Positions 44,774-53,266 of a stretch of DNA of 64,000 nucleotides are shown here, one piece after another. The notes beneath the pieces were generated by a model. The model was not told where the DNA came from. It saw only the letters and a program-made list of their open reading frames with translations, and did not search any database. The position numbers and the translations under genes are program-made. Location: the NCBI RefSeq assembly GCF_000186705.1, contig NZ_AEUE01000006.1:124001-188000 (forward strand). The letters are read 5' to 3'. Origin of the DNA: Citromicrobium sp. JLT1363 (lineage in GTDB: Bacteria; Pseudomonadota; Alphaproteobacteria; Sphingomonadales; Sphingomonadaceae). Within the stretch, counting starts at the first letter, position 1; every line of letters begins with the position of its first letter.

Positions 44774-46009
44774 ATGATGGGCCCCACCAGGATCAACCTC
44801 GCCCATTGCCGACGCCTGATCGTCGCTCTGGGGGCTGGCTTGCTGCTCGCAGGCTGCCAGATCATTCCGGATGTGGGTGGAGATGCGCGCACGCCTCCGC
44901 CGCCGACCTCGCAGCCAGGTTCGCAGCCCGGCCCCGTCACCGGCGATTCGCGGACTCCGCCGCCGATCCCGCGCGACCGGCCGGTGCCGCTGCCGCAGGA
45001 TGAATCGCGCCACCGCGTGGCGCTGCTGGTGCCGACCAGCGGCGGCAACGCGCGCGTGGGCGAATCCATCGCCAATGCGACCACGATGGCGCTGCTCGAT
45101 ACCAACGCCCAGAACCTGCGGATCACGACCTACGATACGTCGGAGGACCCGCGCGGCGCCGCGCGGCGCGCCGTGGCGGAAGGCAACCAGCTGATCCTGG
45201 GCCCGCTGCTCGGCCGCAACGTGGCAGATGTGCTGGCAGAGGCGCGCCCGGCGGGCGTTCCCCTGATCGCCTTTTCCAACGATGTCAGCGTGGCATCACC
45301 CTCGGTCTTCCTGATGGGTCTTTCTCCCTCGCAATCCGTCGCCCGCACGGTCGAATTCGCGCGGGGGCAAGGCGCGCGCAATTACGGCGCGCTGGTGCCG
45401 GACGGCGAATATGGCCGTCAGGCGGAGCTTGCCCTGATCGAGGCGCTGCGCAGTGTCGGCGGCAGTCTGGTCGCCACGGAACGCTATTCGCGCAACGAGG
45501 GGTCTGCCGAAAGCGCCGCCCGGCGGCTGCGTGCACGCGGCGGGTTCGATACGGTGATGATCGCGGACAGCCCGCGGCTCGCCATCGCAGCCGCTGCCGC
45601 CTTGCGCGAGGGTAGCGATACAACGCCGCGCCTGATCGGGACCGAGCTGTGGAGCGGCGAAAGCGCCATCCCCGCAGCCGGCGCGATGAGCGGCGCGATG
45701 TTCTCCGCCTTGTCGGACAGTCGCTATCGCCGGTTCTCCGAAAGCTATCGCAACCGCTTCGGCGGCTCGCCCTACCGGATTGCGACGCTGGGATACGACA
45801 GCGTGCTGCTGGCCCTGCGGGTGGCGGGCGATGGCTGGCGGCCGGGAACGCCCTTCCCCACCAGCGAGCTGACCAGTGCGGGCGGTTTCCTCGGCCTGGA
45901 CGGGGCCTTCCGCTTCCGCAGCGACGGCACGGCCCAGCGTACGCTGGAGGTGCGCGAGGTGCGCGATGGCCAGGTGGTGGTCGTCTCGCCCGCGCCGGAC
46001 AGCTTCTGA
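44774..46009 (+). CDS. Penicillin-binding protein activator, LppC/LpoA family
   Basis: 411 residues. Lipobox LLAGC (Cys 28), a Pro/Gly/Thr-rich linker, and a periplasmic binding-protein domain starting HRVALLVPTSGGNARVGESIANATTMALLD, with GNQLILGPLLGRNVADVL and DGEYGRQAELALIEAL. In enterobacteria LpoA activates PBP1A; in alphaproteobacteria this family is shorter and lacks the TPR part, so the same role is inferred. The start is ATG 44774 or 44777. It is divergent from rsmI, a widely conserved pairing. Confidence 0.88.
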   Translation: MMGPTRINLAHCRRLIVALGAGLLLAGCQIIPDVGGDARTPPPPTSQPGSQPGPVTGDSRTPPPIPRDRPVPLPQDESRHRVALLVPTSGGNARVGESIANATTMALLDTNAQNLRITTYDTSEDPRGAARRAVAEGNQLILGPLLGRNVADVLAEARPAGVPLIAFSNDVSVASPSVFLMGLSPSQSVARTVEFARGQGARNYGALVPDGEYGRQAELALIEALRSVGGSLVATERYSRNEGSAESAARRLRARGGFDTVMIADSPRLAIAAAAALREGSDTTPRLIGTELWSGESAIPAAGAMSGAMFSALSDSRYRRFSESYRNRFGGSPYRIATLGYDSVLLALRVAGDGWRPGTPFPTSELTSAGGFLGLDGAFRFRSDGTAQRTLEVREVRDGQVVVVSPAPDSF

Positions 46010-46080
46010 TCCGCCAAAACCTGCGGACAGGGCGTGCGCGCGGCTTGTGAAGGCGCGCGCTCGCGCCCACACTCGGGCCC

Positions 46081-48069
46081 ATGTCCGATGATCTGTTCGA
46101 TGGTACGCCGACCTCCAGCGGCGATTACGATTCCTCTTCTATCGAGGTGCTCGAAGGGCTCGAGCCCGTCCGCCGCCGCCCCGGCATGTATATCGGCGGG
46201 ACGGACGACCGCGCGCTGCATCACCTCGCCGCCGAAGTCCTCGACAATGCGATGGACGAGGCGGTGGCGGGCCATGCCAGCCGGATCGAGGTCAAACTGG
46301 AAGAAGGGAACCGGCTGAGCATCGCGGACAATGGACGCGGCATGCCGGTGGACGAGCACCCCAAATATCCGGGCATGTCGACGCTCGAAGTCATCATGTC
46401 GAAGCTCCACTCGGGCGGGAAGTTCTCGGGCAAGGCCTATGCGACCAGCGGCGGCCTGCACGGCGTCGGCGTCAGCGTGGTCAACGCACTGTCGGAGCAC
46501 ACGCGGGTCGAGGTTGCGCGCGACAAGACGCTTTACGCGCAGGAATTCTCCAAGGGCCAGACGCTCGGCCCGATCGAAGAGATCGGCGCGACGCCCAACC
46601 GGCGCGGCACGACGGTCAGTTTCACGCCCGACCCGGAGATCTTCGGCTCGCGCCAGTTCAGCGCCAAACGGCTGTTCCAGCTCGCCCGGTCGAAGGCTTA
46701 TCTCTTCGCCGGGGTCGAAATCCGCTGGAAATGCGCCGACAGCCTTGCGGGCGAAGACATCCCTGCCGAGGAGACCTTCAAGTTCCCCGGCGGGCTGGCC
46801 GATCACCTCGCGCAGCGGATCAACGGCCGCGAGTGCGTCACCGCAGAACCCTTCGCCGGAAGCCAGGATTTCCCCGAGCAGAACGGCACCTCGCAGGGCC
46901 GGGTCGAATGGGCGATCGCCTGGCCGCTGTTCTCCGAAGGGGCGACCAGCTGGTACTGCAACACCGTGCCGACCCCCGATGGCGGCACGCACGAACAGGG
47001 CCTGCGGTCCGCGCTGACCAAGGCTTTGCGCGCCTTCGGCGATCTCGTCGGCCAGAAGAAGGCCAAGGATATCTCCGCCGACGACGTGATGACCGGCGCC
47101 GAAGTGCTGCTGTCGGTCTTCATCCGCGATCCGCAGTTCCAGAGCCAGACCAAGGACCGGCTGACCTCGCCCGAAGCCGCCAAGCTGGTCGAGAACGCGG
47201 TGCGCGACCATTTCGACCACTTCCTCACCGACAATATGGAGCGCGGCAAGGCGCTGCTCGGCGAGGTGATGGAGCGCATGGACGAACGCCTGCGCCGCCG
47301 CGCAGAGCGCGAGGTGAAGCGCAAGACCGCGACCAACGCCAAGAAGCTGCGCCTGCCCGGCAAGCTGACCGACTGTTCGGGGGAAACGGGCGCAGAGACC
47401 GAACTGTTCATCGTCGAAGGCGATTCCGCCGGCGGCAGCGCCAAGCAGGCGCGCGACCGCAAGACGCAGGCGATCCTGCCGATCCGCGGCAAGATTCTCA
47501 ACGTCGCCAGCGCCAGCGCGGACAAGATCCGCGCCAACAGCGAAATCGCGGACCTGATCCTCGCGCTGGGCTGCGGTGTCCGCAAGGACTGCGACGCCGA
47601 TCAGCTGCGCTACGACCGCGTGGTCATCATGACCGATGCCGACGTCGACGGCGCGCATATCGCGACGCTGCTGATGACGTTCTTCTTCCAGGAAATGCCG
47701 GACCTCGTGCGCAAGGGGCACCTGTTCCTCGCCCAACCGCCGCTCTACCGGCTGACCTCCGGCAAGGAGAGCCGGTATGCGCGCGACGAGGAACACCGGC
47801 GCGAACTGGAAGAGACCGTCTTCAAGGGCAAGAAAATCGAGATTTCGCGCTTCAAGGGCCTGGGCGAAATGAACCCCGCGCAGCTGCGCGAGACCACGAT
47901 GCACCCCGACAGCCGCAGCCTTATCCGCATCACCCTGCCCCCCGAGTTCGAGGACCGCGCGGCGGTGAAGGAACTCGTCGGCCAGCTGATGGGCCGCAAT
48001 CCCGAACACCGCTACCAGTTCATCCAGAACAAGGCGGGCGAACTGGATCGCGAGCTGATCGATGCCTGA
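46081..48069 (+). CDS. parE: DNA topoisomerase IV subunit B
   Basis: 662 residues: GHKL ATPase with LEGLEPVRRRPGMYIGGTD, EVLDNAMDEAVAGH, DNGRGMPVD and GGLHGVGVSVVNALS; TOPRIM domain with ELFIVEGDSAGGSAKQARDRKTQAILPIRGKILNV and MTDADVDGAHI. The absence of the extra insert of E. coli GyrB and the short length fit ParE. It decatenates daughter chromosomes with ParC, which is not in the window. Confidence 0.95.
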   Translation: MSDDLFDGTPTSSGDYDSSSIEVLEGLEPVRRRPGMYIGGTDDRALHHLAAEVLDNAMDEAVAGHASRIEVKLEEGNRLSIADNGRGMPVDEHPKYPGMSTLEVIMSKLHSGGKFSGKAYATSGGLHGVGVSVVNALSEHTRVEVARDKTLYAQEFSKGQTLGPIEEIGATPNRRGTTVSFTPDPEIFGSRQFSAKRLFQLARSKAYLFAGVEIRWKCADSLAGEDIPAEETFKFPGGLADHLAQRINGRECVTAEPFAGSQDFPEQNGTSQGRVEWAIAWPLFSEGATSWYCNTVPTPDGGTHEQGLRSALTKALRAFGDLVGQKKAKDISADDVMTGAEVLLSVFIRDPQFQSQTKDRLTSPEAAKLVENAVRDHFDHFLTDNMERGKALLGEVMERMDERLRRRAEREVKRKTATNAKKLRLPGKLTDCSGETGAETELFIVEGDSAGGSAKQARDRKTQAILPIRGKILNVASASADKIRANSEIADLILALGCGVRKDCDADQLRYDRVVIMTDADVDGAHIATLLMTFFFQEMPDLVRKGHLFLAQPPLYRLTSGKESRYARDEEHRRELEETVFKGKKIEISRFKGLGEMNPAQLRETTMHPDSRSLIRITLPPEFEDRAAVKELVGQLMGRNPEHRYQFIQNKAGELDRELIDA

Positions 48070-48146
48070 GACTTTGCGTATGGCAGGCTGGCCTTACATG
48101 GTTTAAACCTCGCCACTGGGCGCATCTACTTTCGGGAGAGAGTGCT

Positions 48147-49382
48147 TTGCAGCGTTTCGGGGGCCGTTTGCTGCTTGCGGTTTTCGTACTCGCATTGGGC
48201 GCTTGCGGCATTCCCGCGCCTGACCCTGCCTTGTGGCAAACCCCGACGAGCGATTGTCCATCGCTTCCGTTTGCGGAGGGGCCTGATCCCGCCGACATAT
48301 TCGTGATGTCGACCAGTTTGCCCGATTGCCGCGCGCAAGGCATGAGTTTTTCCACTTATCGCAGCCATCGGGGCGCTGTTTTTGCCAAGGCGAAACTGAC
48401 CGGGCCGGATGATTCTCCGGCCATGACCAGCATCACTCGCCGTGTCGAAGAAAAGGACAGATGGCTTGCCGCCATCCGCAGCGCCGTTTCGGCCGAAGGC
48501 GGCAGTGCCGGGAAGCTCGTGATCTATATTCACGGCTACAACAACAGCTACGACGAGGCTCTGGAAACAGCGGAAAAGGTGCGGCGCTCCTACCGCTATA
48601 CGGTCCCCACCGTGCTTTTGTCCTGGCCCTCGCGAGCGAACGGCCAGGGTTATGTGTTCGATGAGGCAAGCATCGGCTGGGCTCAGCAATACAACAGCCG
48701 GATCATTACCGACCTTGCGGAGGTCGCGACCGACATCACGATCGTCTCTCACAGCATGGGCGCACGCGCGCTGGTCCAGGGCGTCCTGGATCTCGATGCG
48801 CGTCGGCCCGATCTGGCGCGGCACGTGAAGCGACTGGTCATGGCTTCGCCCGATATGGACCGGCACCGCGTGCTACGCGACGGCGGCGAGATCGACAGCC
48901 TGCTCGCCTTCGGCAGACCGGAAGGCGGCGCGGGCGAACGGCGGGATATCGTTGTCTATACTTCGGGGCAGGATCGCCCGATCCAGCTGTCCCGCATGGC
49001 TCACGGCTACGCGCGCCTGGGCAGTACCGAATGCAAGTATTCGGTAGACTACCAGGATCGCGACGTCCCGAAGCCACAGAGCGACGACTGTCATGCCACG
49101 CGGCAGAGGGACAACTTCTGGATCATCGACACATCCAGAAGCCCGGGGCCGGATTCGGACGTCTGGCGCCATAGCGATGTGTTCGATTCATGTACGGGAC
49201 GGGCGGACCTGCGCGCGTTCCTGATGGGCTATCATGACCGCCCCTGGCGCCAGCGGCTGGATTGGGAAAAGCGACCCGACTGGCACGAAACCCCAGCGTG
49301 GAAAGACCGGGTCGGCTGGCGTCTGGTCGACGACCCCACATTGGAACGCGATGGCGTTTGCGTGGAATGGGTGCCCGACTAA
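48147..49382 (+). CDS. Alpha/beta-hydrolase lipoprotein (DUF900-like)
   Basis: 411 residues from a TTG at 48147 with GGGAGAG seven bases upstream; this start gives a lipoprotein signal (LQRFGGRLLLAVFVLALGAC, Cys 20), whereas later starts lose it. The hydrolase fold has LVIYIHGYNNSYDEALE (oxyanion region), LLSWPSR and nucleophile Ser in VSHSMGARAL, matching DUF900-type esterases. The C-terminal part is Trp/Arg-rich and may be an extra domain. An envelope-anchored serine esterase is the likely product; substrate unknown. It follows parE by 77 bases. Confidence 0.85.
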   Translation: MQRFGGRLLLAVFVLALGACGIPAPDPALWQTPTSDCPSLPFAEGPDPADIFVMSTSLPDCRAQGMSFSTYRSHRGAVFAKAKLTGPDDSPAMTSITRRVEEKDRWLAAIRSAVSAEGGSAGKLVIYIHGYNNSYDEALETAEKVRRSYRYTVPTVLLSWPSRANGQGYVFDEASIGWAQQYNSRIITDLAEVATDITIVSHSMGARALVQGVLDLDARRPDLARHVKRLVMASPDMDRHRVLRDGGEIDSLLAFGRPEGGAGERRDIVVYTSGQDRPIQLSRMAHGYARLGSTECKYSVDYQDRDVPKPQSDDCHATRQRDNFWIIDTSRSPGPDSDVWRHSDVFDSCTGRADLRAFLMGYHDRPWRQRLDWEKRPDWHETPAWKDRVGWRLVDDPTLERDGVCVEWVPD

Positions 49383-49470
49383 ACCGCTTCCTGCGGACAC
49401 GCGAACCGGAAGATCCGGAAAATCTCGCGATTCCCTGTAAGGAACCTCCTCGCTCGGCGACTAAAGGGGC

Positions 49471-49992
49471 ATGACCGGGCAACAGGCCACTCTTTACACC
49501 CAGGCCGGCGAGCAGTTTGCTCCCGCAATCGCCCGGCTTGCCCGCGCGATGGAACGCGATGCCGACAAGGCGCGCGATCTGGAACAGGACATCCACCTCG
49601 AACTGTGGCGCAGCTTTGCGCGGTTCGACGGCAACTGCGCGCTCAAGACGTGGGTATTCCGCGTCGCGCATAATGTCGCCGCGGATCATGTCGGGCGCGA
49701 CAGCCGCAAGCCGGCGACCGTGGATATCGAGGAGATCGAGACGCTGCCTGAACCCGGCAGCGCGGAGAAGGCGGCGGCGGATGCTCATGCCCTCGCCCGG
49801 CTCCACGCGATAATCCGCACACTCCCCCTGCTCGACGCGCAGGTCATCCTGCTGTGGCTCGAAGGCCATTCGGGGGCGGAGATCGCGGACGTTACGGGGC
49901 TTACCAGCGGCGCCGTCGCCACCCGCCTTTCGCGGCTGAGGAACAAACTCGCCGCCCATTTCGAACTTCCGGAGGTCGACCATGACCGATGA
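49471..49992 (+). CDS. ECF-like RNA polymerase sigma factor
   Basis: 173 residues. Region 2: DLEQDIHLELWRSFARFDGNCALKTWVFRVAHNVAADHVGRDSRK; region 4: RTLPLLDAQVILLWLEGHSGAEIADVTGLTSGAVATRLSRLRNKLAAHF, a helix-turn-helix. No region 3, so ECF type. It directs RNA polymerase to an unknown regulon. Its last codons overlap the next gene by 11 bases, so the two are co-expressed. The neighbour is not a recognisable zinc anti-sigma factor. Confidence 0.9.
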   Translation: MTGQQATLYTQAGEQFAPAIARLARAMERDADKARDLEQDIHLELWRSFARFDGNCALKTWVFRVAHNVAADHVGRDSRKPATVDIEEIETLPEPGSAEKAAADAHALARLHAIIRTLPLLDAQVILLWLEGHSGAEIADVTGLTSGAVATRLSRLRNKLAAHFELPEVDHDR

Positions 49993-50554
49993 TCTCAAGC
50001 ACATCTGGCAGGCCGAGGACGCTGCCGGGACCTTCACCAGGCCGGAGGAACTGGTGCACCGGACCAGCAGGTTCGAGCGCCAGGTGCGCCGGCGCAACCT
50101 CATCGAATATGCAGCAGGCGCCCTGCTGCTCTGCCTCGAGGTTCCCGCCTTCGTCATGTTCGTTGCGATCGGCGAGCCGATGATGGCGGGCGCCATGGTG
50201 CTGATGGCTCTCGGCACGCTGTGGGTCCTGTGGAACCAGTACCGGCGCGCATCGCTGCAGCGCCGCCGTCCGGAAGAGGATTGTCGCAGCCACCTGGTGG
50301 CGCAATATCGTCGCCAGGCGGAGGCACTGCGCACGGTGCCCTTGTGGTATATCGGGCCTCTTCTGCCCGGCGTGCTGGGTGTCTACGGAACGGTCGCATT
50401 CAAGGCGATCGGCAAGGTCGACGCGTGGGACATCCTGGTCGAGATGGGCCCGCCCTTCGGCGCGACGCTGGCCTTCTTCGGCTTCGTCATGTGGCTCAAC
50501 CAGCGCGCCGCGCGCAGCCTCCGGCGTCAGGCCGACGAACTGGAGGCAGCGTGA
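49982..50554 (+). CDS. Membrane protein coupled to the sigma factor
   Basis: 190 residues. The N-terminal 38 residues are hydrophilic and cytosolic (LKHIWQAEDAAGTF, then RFERQVRRRN), followed by two close helices (about 41-80), a basic loop (NQYRRASLQRRRPEED), and two more helices (about 120-140, 155-172) before a basic amphipathic tail. It could hold the sigma factor at the membrane, but there is no HxxxCxxC zinc anti-sigma motif. The assignment rests on the 11-base overlap and operon position. Confidence 0.75.
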   Translation: MTDDLKHIWQAEDAAGTFTRPEELVHRTSRFERQVRRRNLIEYAAGALLLCLEVPAFVMFVAIGEPMMAGAMVLMALGTLWVLWNQYRRASLQRRRPEEDCRSHLVAQYRRQAEALRTVPLWYIGPLLPGVLGVYGTVAFKAIGKVDAWDILVEMGPPFGATLAFFGFVMWLNQRAARSLRRQADELEAA

Positions 50555-50568
50555 CGCCTCGCCCCGCC

Positions 50569-51783
50569 CTAGTCTTCGTGCACGGTATGGATATGCAGAT
50601 GCCCTTCGAGCGTCCTGTGCACCGGGCACTTGTCCGCAATCTCGATCAGCCTGTCGCGCTGTTCGGCGGAAAGGTCATCGCCCAGAAGCGTGATCGTGCG
50701 GTGCAGCGCCTGGACCTGGCTACCCTCGTCCTCGCAATGGTCGCAGTCCTTCCCGTGATCGCGTTCGTGCGTCACCGCCACCCGCGCGCCCTCGAAGGGC
50801 AGACCCTTTCGGTCCGCGTACATCTTCATCGTCATCGCGGTGCAGGTGCCCAGCGCGGCGAGCAGCAGGTCGTAGGGCGTGGGCCCGGTATCGTCCCCCC
50901 CGTAGCTTCTCGGCTCATCCGCGACGAAGCGGTGCGAGGGCGTGTGGACCTCCGTGCCGAACTTCCCGTTGCCGCTGCACACGACCACGCCTTTTTCGGG
51001 CATCGGCCAGTCCTGCCGCATCGGGATGTAGCGTGCGCCCCAGGCGGCGATCATGTCGGCGATGAAATGCGCGTCTTCTGCCTTGGTGAGGAGATGATCC
51101 GCCCCGGCGAGGCTGATGAAGCTCTTTGGGTGGCGGGCCGCTTCGAACAGCTGGGACGCGTTCTCGATACCCACGGTGCCGTCGGTCGGCGAATGGGCGA
51201 TCAGGATCGGCAGCTTCAGGCGCGCGACTTCCGCAGGCAGGTCGATCGCCCGCGTCTTGTCGAGGAATTCGCGGCTCAGATGAAACGCGCGCCCGCCGAT
51301 TGTCACCTCGCCCGATCCATCGCGCTCGATCGCATCGAGATCGCCCTTGATGTTGCCGAGCACGTGCGGAACGTCCGCCGGGGCGCCGATGGTGGCGATG
51401 GCCGCTACCCGGTCACGCCCGATCATGTCGGCCGCTGCCAGCACCGCCGCGCCACCGAGACTGTGGCCGATCAGCAGGATTTGCCCCCCGAACCGTTCGC
51501 AAAGATGATTGGCCGAGACGACCAGATCCTCGACATCGCTGGCGAAGCCCGCGCGGCCGAAATCGCCGCCGCTTCCGCCCAGCCCGGTAAAGTCGAACCG
51601 CAGGCACGCAATCCCCTGCCGCGCCAGCGCGCGCGTCACCTCAACCGCCGCCTTGCTCTGCTTCGTGCAGGTGAAGCAGTGTGCGAACAGCGCGGCACCG
51701 CGCACCAGCCCGGTCGGCAGTTCGAGCGATCCCGCCAGTTCGTAGCCGCGCGCTGTTTCGATGGTGATCTGTTCGGTCGGCAT
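50569..51783 (-). CDS. Bifunctional alpha/beta-hydrolase and OsmC-family protein
   Basis: 404 residues. The N-terminal half is an alpha/beta hydrolase with nucleophile S108 in IGHSLGG and FDFTGLGGSGG; catalytic Asp and His are likely in AHSPTDGTV and AGADHLL. The C-terminal half (about 270-404) is OsmC-like with peroxidatic cysteines in LGTCTAMTMKM and KCPVHRTL, plus an extra CDHCED pair. Such fusions occur in several proteobacteria. It probably reduces organic hydroperoxides and cleaves an ester or acyl group. AGGAG lies seven bases before this ATG; another ATG is three bases upstream. Confidence 0.9.
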   Translation of the reverse strand: MPTEQITIETARGYELAGSLELPTGLVRGAALFAHCFTCTKQSKAAVEVTRALARQGIACLRFDFTGLGGSGGDFGRAGFASDVEDLVVSANHLCERFGGQILLIGHSLGGAAVLAAADMIGRDRVAAIATIGAPADVPHVLGNIKGDLDAIERDGSGEVTIGGRAFHLSREFLDKTRAIDLPAEVARLKLPILIAHSPTDGTVGIENASQLFEAARHPKSFISLAGADHLLTKAEDAHFIADMIAAWGARYIPMRQDWPMPEKGVVVCSGNGKFGTEVHTPSHRFVADEPRSYGGDDTGPTPYDLLLAALGTCTAMTMKMYADRKGLPFEGARVAVTHERDHGKDCDHCEDEGSQVQALHRTITLLGDDLSAEQRDRLIEIADKCPVHRTLEGHLHIHTVHED

Positions 51784-51899
51784 CATTCGTCTCCTGTTGC
51801 GCCCGCTATACTTCGCATGGCGCGGCAGGGAAGTTCCGACAAAGCTTGGCCCAGGGCGTATCACGCACCTAACACATCTGGAATCCGAGGGAGAAATCC

Positions 51900-53189
51900 A
51901 TGATTCGCCAAGCCCTTTTTGCCATCGCCTTGGCCACTTCGGCCGCGCCTCCTGCGCTGGCGCAGGCGCCCGATGCCCAGGTAACCGGGACCGAGAGCAG
52001 GTTCGAAGCCCGCGGCGATCACATCGTCGCGCTCATCAATGGCGAGCTTGAGGCACAAGACGTGCTTTCCGAGAGGTTCCTGGCACAGGTTCCAGCAGAG
52101 CAGTTCGCGCAGATCAGCCAGCAGCTCACGTCGCAGTTCGGAGCGGCCGTCGGGGTGGAATCGATCGAGCCTGTCAATGCGACCAGCGTGACAGTCACCC
52201 TGCGGTTCGAAAGGGCGCTCGCCAGCGGGCCGCTGACGCTGGAGGCTGAAGCCCCCTACAAGGTCGACGGTTTGCTGCTGCGCGATATCGTGCCGATCAA
52301 TGACGATGCGCAGAGCATTACCGCCGACATCGAAGCGCTGTCGGGCGTCAAGGCGGCCTGGTTCGGCCCGCTCGATGGCGATCCGGTTTTCACATATGGC
52401 GATGCCACCCGGCAATTCCCGCTGGGCTCCACCTTCAAGCTCTACGTTCTCGCGGCGGCATCACGCGCGGTCGGCGACGGGCGCCTGGCGTGGGACGATG
52501 TGCTCATCCTGGATGCCAAGAGCTTCCCCAGCGGCATCATGCAGAGCTGGCCCGACGGCGCACCGGTGACGCTGCACACCGCAGCCACGCTGATGATCTC
52601 GATCAGCGACAACACCGCGACGGACCTTGTGATGCGCGCTGTTGGGCACGAGGCGGTTGAAGCGGAAATGCGCATGAGCGGGCACGCCAACCCGGAGAAA
52701 TCCTTCCCCTTCCTCACCACGCGGCAAATGTTCGTCCTCAAGGCAAGCGAACAGGGAGAGGCCTACGCCAGCGCGGACCAGGCCCGGCGCCGCGCAATTC
52801 TCGCATCGCTGGATAGCGAAGAGGTGAACGAGAAGCGCGTGCTGGAAGTATTCAGCTCCGGCAGGCCGGTCCTGATCGAGGATATCGAATGGTATGCCAG
52901 CATGCAGGACGAGCGACGGCTGATGCGCGTACTTGCAGAGCTGCCCGGCGAAACCGCGCGCGAGATCATGGCCGTAACCACATCGCTTACCGATGCCGAG
53001 GAAGCCGAATGGAGCTATGTCGGCTACAAGGGTGGATCGGAGCCGGGCGTCCTCAATCTGTCGTGGTTGCTGCGTGACGATGCCGGGCAATGGCACATGC
53101 TCGCGGTCAGCCACATGGACCCGACGAGCGAGGTCGATACCTCTACGCTGATGATGATCGCCAAGCGCATCCTCGCGCTGGCGGAATAG
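51900..53189 (+). CDS. Secreted serine hydrolase, class A beta-lactamase-like
   Basis: 429 residues with a signal peptide (cleavage near residue 22, PALAQ). An N-terminal NTF2/DUF3887-like region (about 30-130) precedes a beta-lactamase-like domain with S177-x-x-K180 (STFK), SDN 236-238 and KGG in GYKGGSEPGV. The motif set fits class A-type serine hydrolases; whether it hydrolyses antibiotics is unknown, and the class A Glu motif is not clear. A periplasmic location is expected. It is divergent from the OsmC fusion. Confidence 0.85.
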   Translation: MIRQALFAIALATSAAPPALAQAPDAQVTGTESRFEARGDHIVALINGELEAQDVLSERFLAQVPAEQFAQISQQLTSQFGAAVGVESIEPVNATSVTVTLRFERALASGPLTLEAEAPYKVDGLLLRDIVPINDDAQSITADIEALSGVKAAWFGPLDGDPVFTYGDATRQFPLGSTFKLYVLAAASRAVGDGRLAWDDVLILDAKSFPSGIMQSWPDGAPVTLHTAATLMISISDNTATDLVMRAVGHEAVEAEMRMSGHANPEKSFPFLTTRQMFVLKASEQGEAYASADQARRRAILASLDSEEVNEKRVLEVFSSGRPVLIEDIEWYASMQDERRLMRVLAELPGETAREIMAVTTSLTDAEEAEWSYVGYKGGSEPGVLNLSWLLRDDAGQWHMLAVSHMDPTSEVDTSTLMMIAKRILALAE

Positions 53190-53266
53190 GCCGCACCCCT
53201 TGCAGCGCCGCCTGCGGGCCTTTAGCAGGTTTCGAAACAGGACTGGAAACTTGCAAGGGCCCGCGC

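Noticed and set aside
45772-48009. A very long open frame on the minus strand opposite parE
   Set aside because: Its length comes from GC-rich codon positions of parE on the other strand. The translation is Arg/Ala/Gly/Asp-rich without any domain, and parE is certain.
49440-49470. GGAACC upstream of the sigma factor, resembling an ECF -35 element
   Set aside because: The matching -10 would lie on or past the ribosome site of the gene; no CGTT-like element at the required distance.
51900-53189. Calling the serine hydrolase an antibiotic-resistance beta-lactamase
   Set aside because: The motifs support the fold only; nothing in the sequence shows drug hydrolysis and the context is not a resistance element.
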